Part shown: in pieces, positions 26,326 through 34,839 of the stretch
How positions within the stretch are numbered: the stretch's first letter is position 1
Layout: every line of letters begins with the position of its first letter
Assembly (NCBI RefSeq): GCF_004357995.1
Contig: NZ_SMTK01000004.1
Coordinates: 186,001-250,000, forward strand
From: Arthrobacter crusticola
GTDB taxonomy: Bacteria > Actinomycetota > Actinomycetes > Actinomycetales > Micrococcaceae
Direction of reading: 5' to 3'
Length of the DNA stretch: 64,000 nt
Program-made: the position numbers and the translations under genes
The notes under the pieces: generated by a model
Told to the model about the DNA's origin: nothing
What the model saw: only the letters and a program-made list of their open reading frames with translations
Database searches by the model: none

Positions 26326-27710
26326 GCGCCGGGACCGCCCGGGTGACCGCCGGGACCGTCGTCGGGCGGCTGCGCGGCACCTTCGAGGCGGGCACCACGC
26401 GCCCCCTCGTGTGGCGCCGGGAGCAGCTGCGCGCCCTGATGCGGATGCTCGCCGAACGGGCCGAGGATTTCACCACTGCGCTCGCCGCCGACCTGGGCAA
26501 GAGCCCGACCGAAAGCTTCATCTCCGAGCTGGCCGTGGTCCGCGCCGAAGCGAAGCACGCCGTGAGGCACCTGCCGGCCTGGGCCGCCCCCGTGCGGGTT
26601 CCGGTGCCTGTCGGGCTGCGTCCGGCCTCCGCCAGCGTGACCGCACAGCCGCTGGGCGTGGCCCTGATCATCGCCCCGTGGAACTACCCGGCGCAGCTCG
26701 TCCTCGCCCCGCTCGTCGGCGCGCTTGCCGCCGGGAACTGCGCGGTGCTCAAGCCGAGCGAGCTGGCGCCGGCCACCTCGAAGGTGCTGGCGCGCCTGGT
26801 GCCCCAGTACCTCGACCCGGACGCCGTCGCCGTGGTCGAAGGGGGTCCCGAGGTCACAACGGAACTGCTCGAGCAACGTTTCGACTCCATTTTCTTCACC
26901 GGGGGAGAGCGGGTGGGGCGGATCGTGGCCGAAGCCGCCGCGCGCAACCTCACCCCGGTGACCCTTGAACTTGGGGGAAAGTCGCCGGCCGTGGTGATGG
27001 ACGGCGACCTCGACACCGCGGCCCGCCGGCTGGTCCAGGGGAAGTTCCTCAATGCGGGCCAGACCTGTGTGGCCCCCGACTATGTCCTGACCACGCCCGC
27101 GCTCGAGCCGGCGCTGGTGCAGGCCCTGCGCCGGGCGCTCAAGGAGTTCTACGGCCAGGATCCCGCCACCTCCGCCGACTACGGCCGCATCGTCAACGCC
27201 GGGCACTTCGACCGGCTGACCGCGCTCCTGCGGGACGGCACGGTGGCCGCCGGGGGGCGGCACGACCGTGCCACCCGGTACCTTGAGCCGACCCTGCTGA
27301 CCGGGGTGTCGCCGGATTCGGCGCTGATGCAGGAGGAGATCTTCGGTCCCCTCCTGCCGGTGCTGACGGTGCCGGACCTCACCTCCGCCGTCCGGTTCAT
27401 CACGGCCCGTCCGGCCCCGCTGGCGGCATACCTGTTCAGCAACAGTCCCGAGCGGCGCACCGCCTTCGAGAACGCGGTCCGGGCCGGCGGGATCACCCAC
27501 AACGCCTGCCTGGTGCAGCTCGCCGTGCCGGGGCTGCCCTTCGGCGGCGTGGGTGCCAGCGGCTCGGGCGGCTACCACGGCCAGCAGGGCTTCGACACCT
27601 TCAGCCAGCACCGGCCGGTGTTCACCAAGGACACCCGCCCCGATACGCTCCGGGTCGCCTATCCGCCGTTCGGCCCGCTGAAGCGCCTGCTGCTGCGCAG
27701 GCTGATCTAA
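26322..27710 (+). CDS. Aldehyde dehydrogenase family protein (class 3-like)
   Basis: A 462-residue NAD(P)-dependent aldehyde dehydrogenase. PWNYPAQL holds the catalytic-site Asn, TLELGGKSP the general-base Glu, NAGQTCVAPDYVL the Cys nucleophile, and EEIFGPLLPV the cofactor motif. The short length and the hydrophobic-basic C-terminus (GPLKRLLLRRLI) match class 3/coniferyl-aldehyde type enzymes, whose tails can touch membranes. The GTG start follows GGAGG by 7 nt and overlaps the SDR stop. A longer open frame upstream lies inside the SDR gene and is rejected. Confidence 0.88.
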   Translation: MSAGTARVTAGTVVGRLRGTFEAGTTRPLVWRREQLRALMRMLAERAEDFTTALAADLGKSPTESFISELAVVRAEAKHAVRHLPAWAAPVRVPVPVGLRPASASVTAQPLGVALIIAPWNYPAQLVLAPLVGALAAGNCAVLKPSELAPATSKVLARLVPQYLDPDAVAVVEGGPEVTTELLEQRFDSIFFTGGERVGRIVAEAAARNLTPVTLELGGKSPAVVMDGDLDTAARRLVQGKFLNAGQTCVAPDYVLTTPALEPALVQALRRALKEFYGQDPATSADYGRIVNAGHFDRLTALLRDGTVAAGGRHDRATRYLEPTLLTGVSPDSALMQEEIFGPLLPVLTVPDLTSAVRFITARPAPLAAYLFSNSPERRTAFENAVRAGGITHNACLVQLAVPGLPFGGVGASGSGGYHGQQGFDTFSQHRPVFTKDTRPDTLRVAYPPFGPLKRLLLRRLI

Positions 27711-27750
27711 CGCGGCAGGTGCACACCGGACGATCACCCGCGAGTGTGCG

Positions 27751-27787
27751 GCTCACCACCCTTTGAGGTCCGGAAAGGGTGGTGAGC
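27751..27787. terminator. Bidirectional hairpin between ALDH and pgm
   Basis: A perfect 14-bp inverted repeat, GCTCACCACCCTTT and AAAGGGTGGTGAGC, with a 9-nt loop, lies between two convergent genes. Just upstream is a second small repeat (GCACAC at 27721, GTGTGC at 27744). There is no U tract, but the position and strength suggest a two-way transcription stop. Confidence 0.65.
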
Positions 27788-27835
27788 TGCAGTTTCACCG
27801 GGGTTCGAGCGGGGCCGCGCGGACGCCCGGGCCGA

Positions 27836-29470
27836 TCAGGCGCCGATGACGCCGTCCACGAGCGCCTTGGCCTCCGCCTGCACCTGCTTCAAATGGTCCT
27901 CGCCGCGGAAGGACTCGGCGTAGATCTTATAGACGTCCTCGGTTCCCGACGGGCGGGCCGCGAACCAGGCGTTCTCGGTGGTGACCTTCAGCCCTCCCAC
28001 CGGTGCGCCGTTGCCGGGGGCCTCGGTGAGCCGTGCGGTGATGTCCTCACCGGCGAGGGTCGTGGCCGTGACGTCCGACGGCGAGAGCTTGCCCAGCGCC
28101 GCCTTCTGCTCGCGGCTCGCGGCGGCGTCGATGCGCGCGTAGACCGGCGCACCGAACCGCTCGGTGAGCCGGGCGTAGTGCTGGGAGGGGCTCTTTCCGG
28201 ACACGGCGGTGATCTCGGAGGCGAGCAGGGCCAGCAGGATCCCGTCCTTGTCGGTGCTCCAGGGCCCGCCGTCCTGCCGCAGGAAGGAGGCTCCGGCCGA
28301 TTCCTCGCCGCCGAAGGCGACCTCGCCCGTCAGCAGTCCCGGAACGAACCACTTGAAGCCGACCGGCACCTCGACGAGCACCCGGCCGAGGTCGGTGGCC
28401 ACCCGGTCGATGATGGAGGAGGACACGAGGGTCTTGCCGATCACGGCATCGGCCCGCCAGGACGGCCGGTTGCGGTACAGGTAATCAACCGCCACAGCGA
28501 GGTAGTGGTTGGGGTTCATCAGGCCGCCGTCGGGCGTGACGATGCCGTGGCGGTCGGCGTCGGCGTCGTTGCCGGTGGCGATGTCAAACTCGGAGGCCCG
28601 GGCGATGAGGGAGGCCATCGCGTAGGGGGAGGAGCAGTCCATCCGGATCTTTTCGTCCCAGTCGAGCGTCATGAACCCGAACTGCGGGTCGACCGCCGGG
28701 TTGACCACCGTCAGGTTCAGATTGTGGTTCTCGGCAATGGCGCCCCAGTAGTCCACCGAGGCACCACCCATGGGGTCGGCGCCGATCGACAGGCCCGAGG
28801 CCCGGATCGCGTCGAGGTTCAGCACCGCCGGCAGGTCCTCGACGTAGTGCTGGAGGAAGTCGTAGGTGCCGATGCCCTCGGCCTTCTGGGCCTGCGCGGC
28901 AGGAACCCGGCGGACCTCGCGCAGCCCGCCCTCCATCAGCTCATTGGCGCGGGCCGCGATCCAGTTGGTGGCATCCGAGTCCGCCGGTCCGCCGTGCGGT
29001 GGGTTGTACTTGAAGCCGCCGTCGGCGGGCGGATTGTGCGAGGGGGTGATGACGATGCCGTCGGCCTTGTCGGTGCGGGTGGCGTTGTAAGTGAGGATGG
29101 CGTGGGATACGGCCGGGGTGGGCGTGAAGGCGCCGCGGGCGTCGATCCTCACTGTGACGCCGTTGGCGGCGAGCACCTCGAGGGCCGTGTTCTGCGCCGG
29201 CTCGGACAATGCGTGCGTGTCCTTGCCCATGAACAGGGGGCCGGTCACCCCTTCGCGGTCCCGGTATTCGACGATCGCCTGCGTGATCGCCGCGATATGC
29301 GCCTCGTTGAACGAGGCCTTCAACGACGAGCCGCGGTGGCCCGAGGTGCCAAAGACGACGCGCTGCGCCGGGTCGGACAGGTCCGGGACGACGTCGAAAT
29401 ACGCGTCAAGCAGGGCCGTGACATCAACAAGGTCGCTGGGTAGGGCAACAGTGCCCGCTCGGTTAGCCAT
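27836..29470 (-). CDS. pgm: Phosphoglucomutase (alpha-D-glucose-phosphate specific)
   Basis: A 544-residue alpha-phosphohexomutase that interconverts glucose-1-phosphate and glucose-6-phosphate. [10 protein letters not shown] near the N-terminus, the phosphoserine loop [16 protein letters not shown] (about 140-155), the metal loop [10 protein letters not shown] (about 305) and the sugar-binding [11 protein letters not shown] are visible, with [15 protein letters not shown] at the C-terminal phosphate-binding end. Full family length. It feeds glycogen, trehalose and wall precursor synthesis. It stands alone, with a hairpin terminator downstream. Confidence 0.95.
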   Translation of the reverse strand: MANRAGTVALPSDLVDVTALLDAYFDVVPDLSDPAQRVVFGTSGHRGSSLKASFNEAHIAAITQAIVEYRDREGVTGPLFMGKDTHALSEPAQNTALEVLAANGVTVRIDARGAFTPTPAVSHAILTYNATRTDKADGIVITPSHNPPADGGFKYNPPHGGPADSDATNWIAARANELMEGGLREVRRVPAAQAQKAEGIGTYDFLQHYVEDLPAVLNLDAIRASGLSIGADPMGGASVDYWGAIAENHNLNLTVVNPAVDPQFGFMTLDWDEKIRMDCSSPYAMASLIARASEFDIATGNDADADRHGIVTPDGGLMNPNHYLAVAVDYLYRNRPSWRADAVIGKTLVSSSIIDRVATDLGRVLVEVPVGFKWFVPGLLTGEVAFGGEESAGASFLRQDGGPWSTDKDGILLALLASEITAVSGKSPSQHYARLTERFGAPVYARIDAAASREQKAALGKLSPSDVTATTLAGEDITARLTEAPGNGAPVGGLKVTTENAWFAARPSGTEDVYKIYAESFRGEDHLKQVQAEAKALVDGVIGA

Positions 29471-29689
29471 GGCAACAGCATGTCAAAGAACTGCGCCAAA
29501 TACAGCCGCCGGTTTCTTACGCGCTCCGGTCGGCGCCGCGGCAGGGTTTGAGGCGGCGGTGTTTTCCGGATCCGGGCACGGATTTCTTCCCGGCACGGAT
29601 TCCATTGCATCGGCGCACCAGGGCGGGGACGATTAGGAGATCCGCGGGTCCGGTCACCCGAACCCTCCCGCACGACCCAAGGTGGAATC

Positions 29690-30241
29690 ATGGCCGACGA
29701 CGGCCCCCGGCAGCGCCCCCCATTCAGCGATCCCCACGACCCCCGCTGGTATTCCGATCCCGGCATGCGCGGCGCCGGACCTTCCCGCCCGGCCGGACCG
29801 GCCGGGGAGGGCCCCTCGGGGGCGCATGCCGCGGGGCCGGACCCGCAGGGAGCGCCTCCGCATCCCTTCGGCGGGGCGGATCCCGGCCGCGGCTTCCCGG
29901 ACGGCGGGCAGGAGTTCGGGTCGACGTCCTACCGGCAGTCGGGGACCCTTCCGTATGGCTCCTATCCGGCTCCCTACCTCACGGAACCCCGGGGACTCAG
30001 CATCGCCGCCCTGATCCTCGGCGCGGCGGCCGTGTTCACCGGCGGCCTGCTGATCCTGCCGCAGCTCCTCGCGGTGGTGTTCGGGCATCTCGCCCTGCGC
30101 CGCGAGCCGGCCGGCAGGCCGCTTGCCCTGACCGGGCTCATTATGGGGTACATCATGCTGCTGGTCGGGCTGCTGCTCGTCGTCGGCTTCGTTTTGCTCG
30201 TCTCCCTGGGGACGGCCGCCTCGGTGACGACGGGGCCTTGA
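29690..30241 (+). CDS. DUF4190 domain membrane protein
   Basis: A 183-residue protein. The first 100 residues are Pro/Gly-rich and hydrophilic. Two membrane helices follow in the pattern LSIAALILGAAAVFTGGLLILPQLLAVVFGHLALR...GRPLALTGLIMGYIMLLVG, the DUF4190 signature. Function unknown. AGGTGG lies 5 nt before the ATG. The 219-bp gap to the divergent pgm gene shows nothing else that I can identify. Confidence 0.75.
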   Translation: MADDGPRQRPPFSDPHDPRWYSDPGMRGAGPSRPAGPAGEGPSGAHAAGPDPQGAPPHPFGGADPGRGFPDGGQEFGSTSYRQSGTLPYGSYPAPYLTEPRGLSIAALILGAAAVFTGGLLILPQLLAVVFGHLALRREPAGRPLALTGLIMGYIMLLVGLLLVVGFVLLVSLGTAASVTTGP

Positions 30242-30254
30242 GGTCGGACGGATC

Positions 30255-30268
30255 ATAAGTAAGCTGAG
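30255..30268 (+). promoter_or_regulatory. RTAAGNNNGCTKAS element ahead of a small acidic protein
   Basis: ATAAGTAAGCTGAG sits 44 bp before the ATG at 30313. Closely similar elements precede the hydrophilic protein at 34447 and the CsbD protein at 58790. Confidence 0.4.
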
Positions 30269-30312
30269 TAACAGGGTCCGGACCGGGCCTTCCGCCTCCG
30301 AAAGGCTGAACG

Positions 30313-30480
30313 ATGACTGACACTGCGAACACCACCCCTGAGGGCGATCCCGACGAGGAGGGCGCCGAGAAGGCCGGAGGCACCGAAAACCTCGACGCGG
30401 GCGGCTACGGCGGTCCCGACCCCGAGGTCGAAATCGCTCCCGGGTTCGACGGCGGCAAGGACTCCGACGGGAAGGAGTAG
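30313..30480 (+). CDS. Small acidic hypothetical protein (55 residues)
   Basis: The frame ATG ACT GAC ACT ... GAG TAG encodes 55 residues rich in Glu, Asp and Gly (MTDTANTTPEGDPDEEG..., ending FDGGKDSDGKE). It has no hydrophobic segment and is probably disordered. CCGAAAGG lies upstream of the ATG. The RTAAGNNNGCTKAS element and the MTD-x-A start are shared with the gene at 34447, so both may belong to one stress regulon. I recognise no family. Confidence 0.6.
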   Translation: MTDTANTTPEGDPDEEGAEKAGGTENLDAGGYGGPDPEVEIAPGFDGGKDSDGKE

Positions 30481-30497
30481 CGCCGCCGCCAGAACCC

Positions 30498-31895
30498 TCA
30501 GGGCCGGAGGGCCTCGAGTTGGGCGCAGACTGCCAGGAGGTCGGCCTCCGCGCTGGGCCGGCCGATGAGCTGGATGGCCATTGACAGCCCGTCCTCGGTC
30601 CTCAGGGTGGGAACCACAAGGGCAGGAAGCCCGCACACGTTGACCATCGAGGTGAAGGGCGAATACCGGCACTGCAGTTCGTAGTCGGTGTCGGCGTCGG
30701 CGTCGGCGCCGGTGTACCAGCCGATGGGGCGCGGGGTCATGCCCAGCGCCGGGGTGAGGATCATGTCGTAGTCCGAGTACTGGCGGATGGTGTCGTACTC
30801 GAACTTCCGGAGGATCCCGATCGCTTCGGTGAGTTCCGGCGCCGGACGGGTTCGAGCGCGCCGGCGCAGCGTCCCCGCCAGCGGGGTCAGCTTTGCCTCG
30901 TCCTCTTCGGCGATCGGGGCGATGGCCAGGGCCGCCGTCCACACGGTCTGGAAGGCAGTGTGGTAGCGGGGGTCGTACGTCAGGGGTGCCTCGACGACGT
31001 CGTGCCCGGCCGCGCCCAGGGCGCGGATGCCGGCCTCGAGGGCGTCCCGGGCCGGGGCGTCGAGGGTGATGGGAAACGCGCTTTCGAACGGCGAGACCGT
31101 GCTGACACCGATCCGGAAGCGGCCTTCGGCGCGCTGGGCCGCGGAGAGGAACGAGCCCGCAGGGGCGGCGGCCGCAGTGGAGCGGTAGCCGGGCTCGGCC
31201 ACCAGGGCGTCAAGGAGGAGAGCGGCGTCGGCGGCGTTGCGCGCCAGCGGCCCGGCTACCACAAACTGCCCGAGGTCCTCCTGCCCGGACCCGGAAGGCA
31301 CCCGGCCCCGGTTGGGTTTGAGTCCCACCAGCCCGGTGGCGGCGGCGGGGATCCGCACCGACCCACCGCCGTCGGTCCCGGGAGCAAAGGGGATCAGCCC
31401 GGCCGCCACGGCGGCGGCGCTGCCGCCGGAGGACCCGCCCGGGCTCAGGTCCGGGCGGAGGGGGTTGCGGGCCGGGGGTCCGATGAAATTCTCGCTGTAG
31501 GCGCTCAGCCCGAACTCCGGGACCTGCGTCTTCCCGAGGCTGATCGCCCCGGCGGCACGCAGGACAGCCACCAGCGGAGAGTCCTGCTCAGCCACGGCCG
31601 CCGGAAGGGCCGCCGTTCCGTACGTGGTGGGGGCGCCGGCCACCTCGGTGAGGTCCTTGTGCGCCAGCGGCAGCCCGTGCAGCACCGGCAGCGGGCCGTC
31701 GGCGGCCCGGTGCGCGTCGGCGGCGTCGGCCTCCCGGAGTGCCTGTTCGGCGGTGACGGTGAGAAAGGCACCGAGGGCAAGGTTCCGCTCCTCGATCCGC
31801 TGCAGGTAGTGCTCGGTCAGTTCCCTCGCCCCCACCTCGCCGCTGGCCAGGGCGTCGCGCAGGGTGAGGGCCGACAGGCTGGATAACTCGCTCAT
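30498..31895 (-). CDS. Amidase (amidase signature family)
   Basis: A 465-residue amidase signature enzyme. The Ser-cisSer-Lys triad is visible: Lys in [11 protein letters not shown] (about 78), the cis-Ser in [14 protein letters not shown] (about 153) and the nucleophile in [19 protein letters not shown] (about 178). It hydrolyses a carboxamide. The adjacent genes give no clue to the substrate, and no GatB or GatC gene is near, so it is not likely to be GatA. Its -10 (TATAGT, 31964-31959) overlaps that of the divergent rhodanese gene. Confidence 0.88.
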   Translation of the reverse strand: MSELSSLSALTLRDALASGEVGARELTEHYLQRIEERNLALGAFLTVTAEQALREADAADAHRAADGPLPVLHGLPLAHKDLTEVAGAPTTYGTAALPAAVAEQDSPLVAVLRAAGAISLGKTQVPEFGLSAYSENFIGPPARNPLRPDLSPGGSSGGSAAAVAAGLIPFAPGTDGGGSVRIPAAATGLVGLKPNRGRVPSGSGQEDLGQFVVAGPLARNAADAALLLDALVAEPGYRSTAAAAPAGSFLSAAQRAEGRFRIGVSTVSPFESAFPITLDAPARDALEAGIRALGAAGHDVVEAPLTYDPRYHTAFQTVWTAALAIAPIAEEDEAKLTPLAGTLRRRARTRPAPELTEAIGILRKFEYDTIRQYSDYDMILTPALGMTPRPIGWYTGADADADTDYELQCRYSPFTSMVNVCGLPALVVPTLRTEDGLSMAIQLIGRPSAEADLLAVCAQLEALRP

Positions 31896-31958
31896 ACACC
31901 GTTTCCGTTCTCAGGTCCGCCCCGGGGATCCGTCCGGGCGGCGCCCGGGCCCGCTCCC

Positions 31959-31968
31959 ACTATAGGCT
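31959..31968. promoter_or_regulatory. Overlapping divergent -10 boxes of amidase and rhodanese-pheA
   Basis: The stretch ACTATAGGCT contains TAGGCT for the plus strand (31963-31968) and TATAGT for the minus strand (31964-31959). Only one direction could be initiated at a time. -35 boxes are not clear. Confidence 0.4.
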
Positions 31969-32038
31969 TGGAGCACCGCCGGAACGCGGCGGGCCCGGGT
32001 CCCGGCACACAGGCGCCCGGCAGTGAAGGGAAGTGCAC

Positions 32039-32365
32039 GTGAGCGAACTTGAGAATGTTTCAGTGGAGTCCCTCGGCCCGGACGCCCGGATCCTCGACGT
32101 CCGCGAGGACTACGAGTGGGAGGCGGGCCACGTCGAAGGCGCCCTCCACATCCCGCTCGATGAGCTTCCCGCGCGCCTTGACGACCTCGACCCGGACGAG
32201 GACCTCCACGTGATCTGCAGGACCGGCGGGCGTTCCCACCGGGCCGCCACCTGGCTGGTGGCCAACGGCTACTCCGCGGTCAATGTCAGCGGGGGAATGG
32301 GAGCCTGGCTCGAGGCCGGTAAGCCCATGGTCGCCGAGACGGGCAGCGAGCCGACGGTCCTGTGA
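32039..32365 (+). CDS. Rhodanese-like domain protein
   Basis: A 108-residue single rhodanese domain. LDVREDYEWEAGHVEGALHIPLDEL and the active-site loop VICRTGGRSHRAATWL, with the Cys that carries persulfide, are intact. It probably moves sulfane sulfur in the cytosol. GAAGGGAAG lies 5 nt before GTG 32039; an in-frame GTG at 32033 overlaps that site. The stop overlaps the start of pheA (GTGA), so both are in one unit, although a functional link is not known. Confidence 0.9.
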   Translation: MSELENVSVESLGPDARILDVREDYEWEAGHVEGALHIPLDELPARLDDLDPDEDLHVICRTGGRSHRAATWLVANGYSAVNVSGGMGAWLEAGKPMVAETGSEPTVL

Positions 32366-33318
32366 GCAGTCCCGCAGGGCAGGCCCCGGCGTCCCTGGCC
32401 TTCTCCTCGTATGCCTACCTCGGGCCGGAGGGAACCTTCACCGAGGCCGCCCTGCTCCAGGTCCCGGGGGCCGCGGAGGCCCACCGCCTCCCGGTGGCGA
32501 CGGTCGGCGCCGCGCTCGGCGAGGTGCGGTCCGGCCGGGTGGATGCCGCAATGGTGCCGATCGAGAATTCGGTCGAGGGCGGGGTGAGCGCCACCCTCGA
32601 CGCCGTCGCGGTTGGCGAGCCCCTGCGGATCGTACGGGAGGAGCTGGTCGCGATCACCTTCGTCCTCGCCGCCCGGCCCGGCGCCCGGCTCGACGACGTC
32701 CGCCGCATCTCCACGCACGGCCACGCCTGGGCCCAGTGCCGTGGCTGGGTGCATTCTCATATTCCGGAAGCGGAATACTTGCCAGCCTCCTCGACGGCGG
32801 CTGCCGCGCACGGCCTCGCGGAGGGCGCCTATGACGCGGCCGTCTGCTCGCCGCTGCTCGCGGAACGCCTTGGCCTGGCGGTGCTCGCCTCGGATATCGG
32901 TGACGTCTCCGACGCGGTGACGCGCTTCATCCTCGTCACCCGGCCCACGGTATTGCCGGCACCGACCGGCGCCGACAAGACCTCCCTGGTGATCCCCCTT
33001 CCGGAGGACCACCCGGGGGCGCTGATGGAGATCCTTGACCAGTTCGCCGCGCGCGGGGTCAACCTGAGTCGGATCGAGTCCCGGCCCACCGGCCAGTTCC
33101 TTGGTGACTACTTCTTCAGCATCGACGCGGACGGCCACCTCGCCGACGCACGGGTCGCGGACGCCCTGAAGGGCCTTCACCGCATCAGCCCCAACCTGCG
33201 CTTCCTCGGCTCCTATGCCCGTGCCGACAAGCGGCCCTCGACGATCGCCCCGCGGACCTCCGACGAGGCGTTCGATGCCGCCGAGTCCTGGGTGGAGGGC
33301 CTGCGGGGCGGGTCCTGA
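32362..33318 (+). CDS. pheA: Prephenate dehydratase
   Basis: A 318-residue monofunctional prephenate dehydratase, which makes phenylpyruvate for phenylalanine synthesis. The catalytic domain has YLGPEGTFTEAAL, VPIENSVEGGVSATLD and the essential TRF triplet in DAVTRFILV (about 190). The ACT domain starts at KTSLVIPLPEDHPGAL and has the Phe-binding ESRP (NLSRIESRPTGQFLGDYFF). No chorismate mutase domain is fused. The GTG start overlaps the rhodanese stop. Confidence 0.95.
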   Translation: MSSPAGQAPASLAFSSYAYLGPEGTFTEAALLQVPGAAEAHRLPVATVGAALGEVRSGRVDAAMVPIENSVEGGVSATLDAVAVGEPLRIVREELVAITFVLAARPGARLDDVRRISTHGHAWAQCRGWVHSHIPEAEYLPASSTAAAAHGLAEGAYDAAVCSPLLAERLGLAVLASDIGDVSDAVTRFILVTRPTVLPAPTGADKTSLVIPLPEDHPGALMEILDQFAARGVNLSRIESRPTGQFLGDYFFSIDADGHLADARVADALKGLHRISPNLRFLGSYARADKRPSTIAPRTSDEAFDAAESWVEGLRGGS

Positions 33319-33338
33319 CGCGCCGCCCAAAAGAACAG

Positions 33339-33344
33339 TAGGCT
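33339..33344 (+). promoter_or_regulatory. -10 box TAGGCT ahead of topoisomerase IB
   Basis: TAGGCT, the same hexamer as before serS and the rhodanese gene, lies 43 bp upstream of the topoisomerase start. A -35 box is not obvious. Confidence 0.4.
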
Positions 33345-33387
33345 TACCAATCTCAGGGTCTTCCGTTCGTCGAAGGTTGGTAGCCGC

Positions 33388-34362
33388 ATGGCACGACTGC
33401 GCCGCAGCAATTCGAACAAGCCGGGGATCACCCGCAGCCGCTCCGGCAAGGGGTTCAGCTACCGCACGCCCGACGGCGCCCTGCTGACCGACAAGGCCGA
33501 ACTGAAACGGGTGAAAGAACTCGTCATCCCGCCGGCGTGGAAGGACGTCTGGATCGCGCCCTACCCGAACGGCCATGTCCAGGCCCTGGGCACCGACGAT
33601 GCCGGGCGCCGCCAGTACATCTACCACCCGGCCTGGCGGGAGCAGAAGGACCGCGAGAAGTTCGACCGGTCCCTGGAGTTCGGCGCGCGGCTCACCAGCG
33701 CCCGTCGCGTCATCACCCAGCATCTGCGCAGCACCGGGATGACCCGGGAGCGGGCCTTCGCCGCGGCGCTGCGCATTGTCGACGCCGGCGCCCTGAGGAT
33801 CGGATCCGTACAGTACGCCGAGGAGAACGGCTCCTTCGGGGTCACCACACTGCGCGTCGAGCACGTCATTATCGAGGGCGCGGTCATCACCTTCCGTTTC
33901 CCGGGCAAGAGCGGGCAGCAGTGGGACACCACCATCGAAGACGAGGACCTGGCCGCGGCCCTGCGCCCGATGATGCGCCGGGAGGAGGCGGACACGGTGC
34001 TCGCCTACCGCTCGGCCGACGAGAAGTGGCATTCGATCGACGGCTCGCAGCTCAATGAATTCCTGCGGCAGGTCACCGGGGGACCCTTCACGGCCAAGGA
34101 CTTCCGCACCTGGCAGGCCACCGTGGTCGCCGCCATGGAACTCGCCCGGCACGACCTGGTCTCAACGAGCAGGACGGCGCGGCAGAAGGCGGTCACCGCC
34201 ACCATGCGCGCCGTCGCCGACCACTTGGGCAACACCCCGTCGGTGGCGCGGAGCTCCTACGTCGATCCGCGGCTCGTCGACCGGTTCATGAGCGGTGAGG
34301 TCATCCCGGTGGCCGGCTACGCCGCGTCGGAGCGGGCCGTGCGTGAACTGCTGGGGGGCTGA
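33388..34362 (+). CDS. DNA topoisomerase IB (poxvirus-like)
   Basis: A 324-residue type IB topoisomerase that relaxes supercoils through a 3'-phosphotyrosine. Seen are the catalytic Lys in the hairpin FPGKSGQQW (about 175), an Arg in KDFRTWQAT (about 231) and the nucleophile Tyr in VARSSYVDPRL (about 291). Asn stands nine residues before the Tyr (NTPSVARSSY), where vaccinia has His, as in other bacterial members. The basic N-terminus (ARLRRSNSNKPGITRSRSGKGF) precedes the DNA-clamp domain. A standalone gene, with TAGGCT 43 bp upstream. Confidence 0.92.
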   Translation: MARLRRSNSNKPGITRSRSGKGFSYRTPDGALLTDKAELKRVKELVIPPAWKDVWIAPYPNGHVQALGTDDAGRRQYIYHPAWREQKDREKFDRSLEFGARLTSARRVITQHLRSTGMTRERAFAAALRIVDAGALRIGSVQYAEENGSFGVTTLRVEHVIIEGAVITFRFPGKSGQQWDTTIEDEDLAAALRPMMRREEADTVLAYRSADEKWHSIDGSQLNEFLRQVTGGPFTAKDFRTWQATVVAAMELARHDLVSTSRTARQKAVTATMRAVADHLGNTPSVARSSYVDPRLVDRFMSGEVIPVAGYAASERAVRELLGG

Positions 34363-34386
34363 GACGGCTTTCACCGCGGCCTGTTC

Positions 34387-34400
34387 GTAAGTACGCTTAC
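34387..34400 (+). promoter_or_regulatory. RTAAGNNNGCTKAS element GTAAGTACGCTTAC
   Basis: GTAAGTACGCTTAC lies 46 bp before the ATG at 34447, almost the same spacing as at 30313. It is a near-palindrome of GTAAGC and GCTTAC. Confidence 0.45.
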
Positions 34401-34446
34401 AGTGGGCGCCCCGTCAGGGGCGGCACCTTCAATGAGAGGCAGCATC

Positions 34447-34791
34447 ATGACTGACAGCGCGAGCGAAGGACACATCGTCAATCCGGCAGGCGAGGATGAA
34501 TCCGGGTCGGATCCCAACCGCCGCGGAGATATCGGCGATCAGGGCAACGACCTCCGGTTCGCCGAGGAGCAGCAGCTGATCAACCAGCAGTCCGAACGGC
34601 ACGGAGCCGCCGCCGGTGGCACCTCCAAGGAAACCGAGGGCAGCTACACCAGCACCGAGCCCGCGGACACCGGGGGCGGGTACACCGGGGCGCAGAAGCC
34701 GGAGCAGGAGGGCGAGTATCCCGAGAAGGACCGGGATCGGCTGAACAGCCCCGACGACGAGGGCGAGTACACGGACCGCGACCGGGGCTGA
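34447..34791 (+). CDS. Hydrophilic, probably disordered protein (114 residues)
   Basis: A 114-residue protein rich in Glu, Asp, Gly, Gln and Thr with no hydrophobic segment (starts MTDSASEGHIVNPAGEDESG; ends EGEYTDRDRG). It contains three spaced GSYT/GGYT/GEYP-like units. The composition resembles desiccation or general-stress hydrophilins. GAGAGG lies 7 nt before the ATG. A frame open from 34402 has no ribosome site. No family recognised. Confidence 0.65.
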   Translation: MTDSASEGHIVNPAGEDESGSDPNRRGDIGDQGNDLRFAEEQQLINQQSERHGAAAGGTSKETEGSYTSTEPADTGGGYTGAQKPEQEGEYPEKDRDRLNSPDDEGEYTDRDRG

Positions 34792-34839
34792 CCCTGCCGG
34801 ACCCCGCCCGCGGCGCGGCCGGCGCCGGCCCGGGAGGGG

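Noticed and set aside
25995-27737. A 580-codon open frame opposite the SDR-ALDH genes
   Set aside because: Low-complexity translation, no recognisable domain, fully antisense to two enzymes with intact catalytic motifs.
32269-34152. A 627-codon open frame opposite pheA and topoisomerase IB
   Set aside because: Same reasons: antisense shadow without domain or start signal.
34792-34839. Terminator between the hydrophilic protein and the lipid kinase genes
   Set aside because: GACCCC and GGGGTC can pair, but they are far apart and the DNA between is simply GC-rich.
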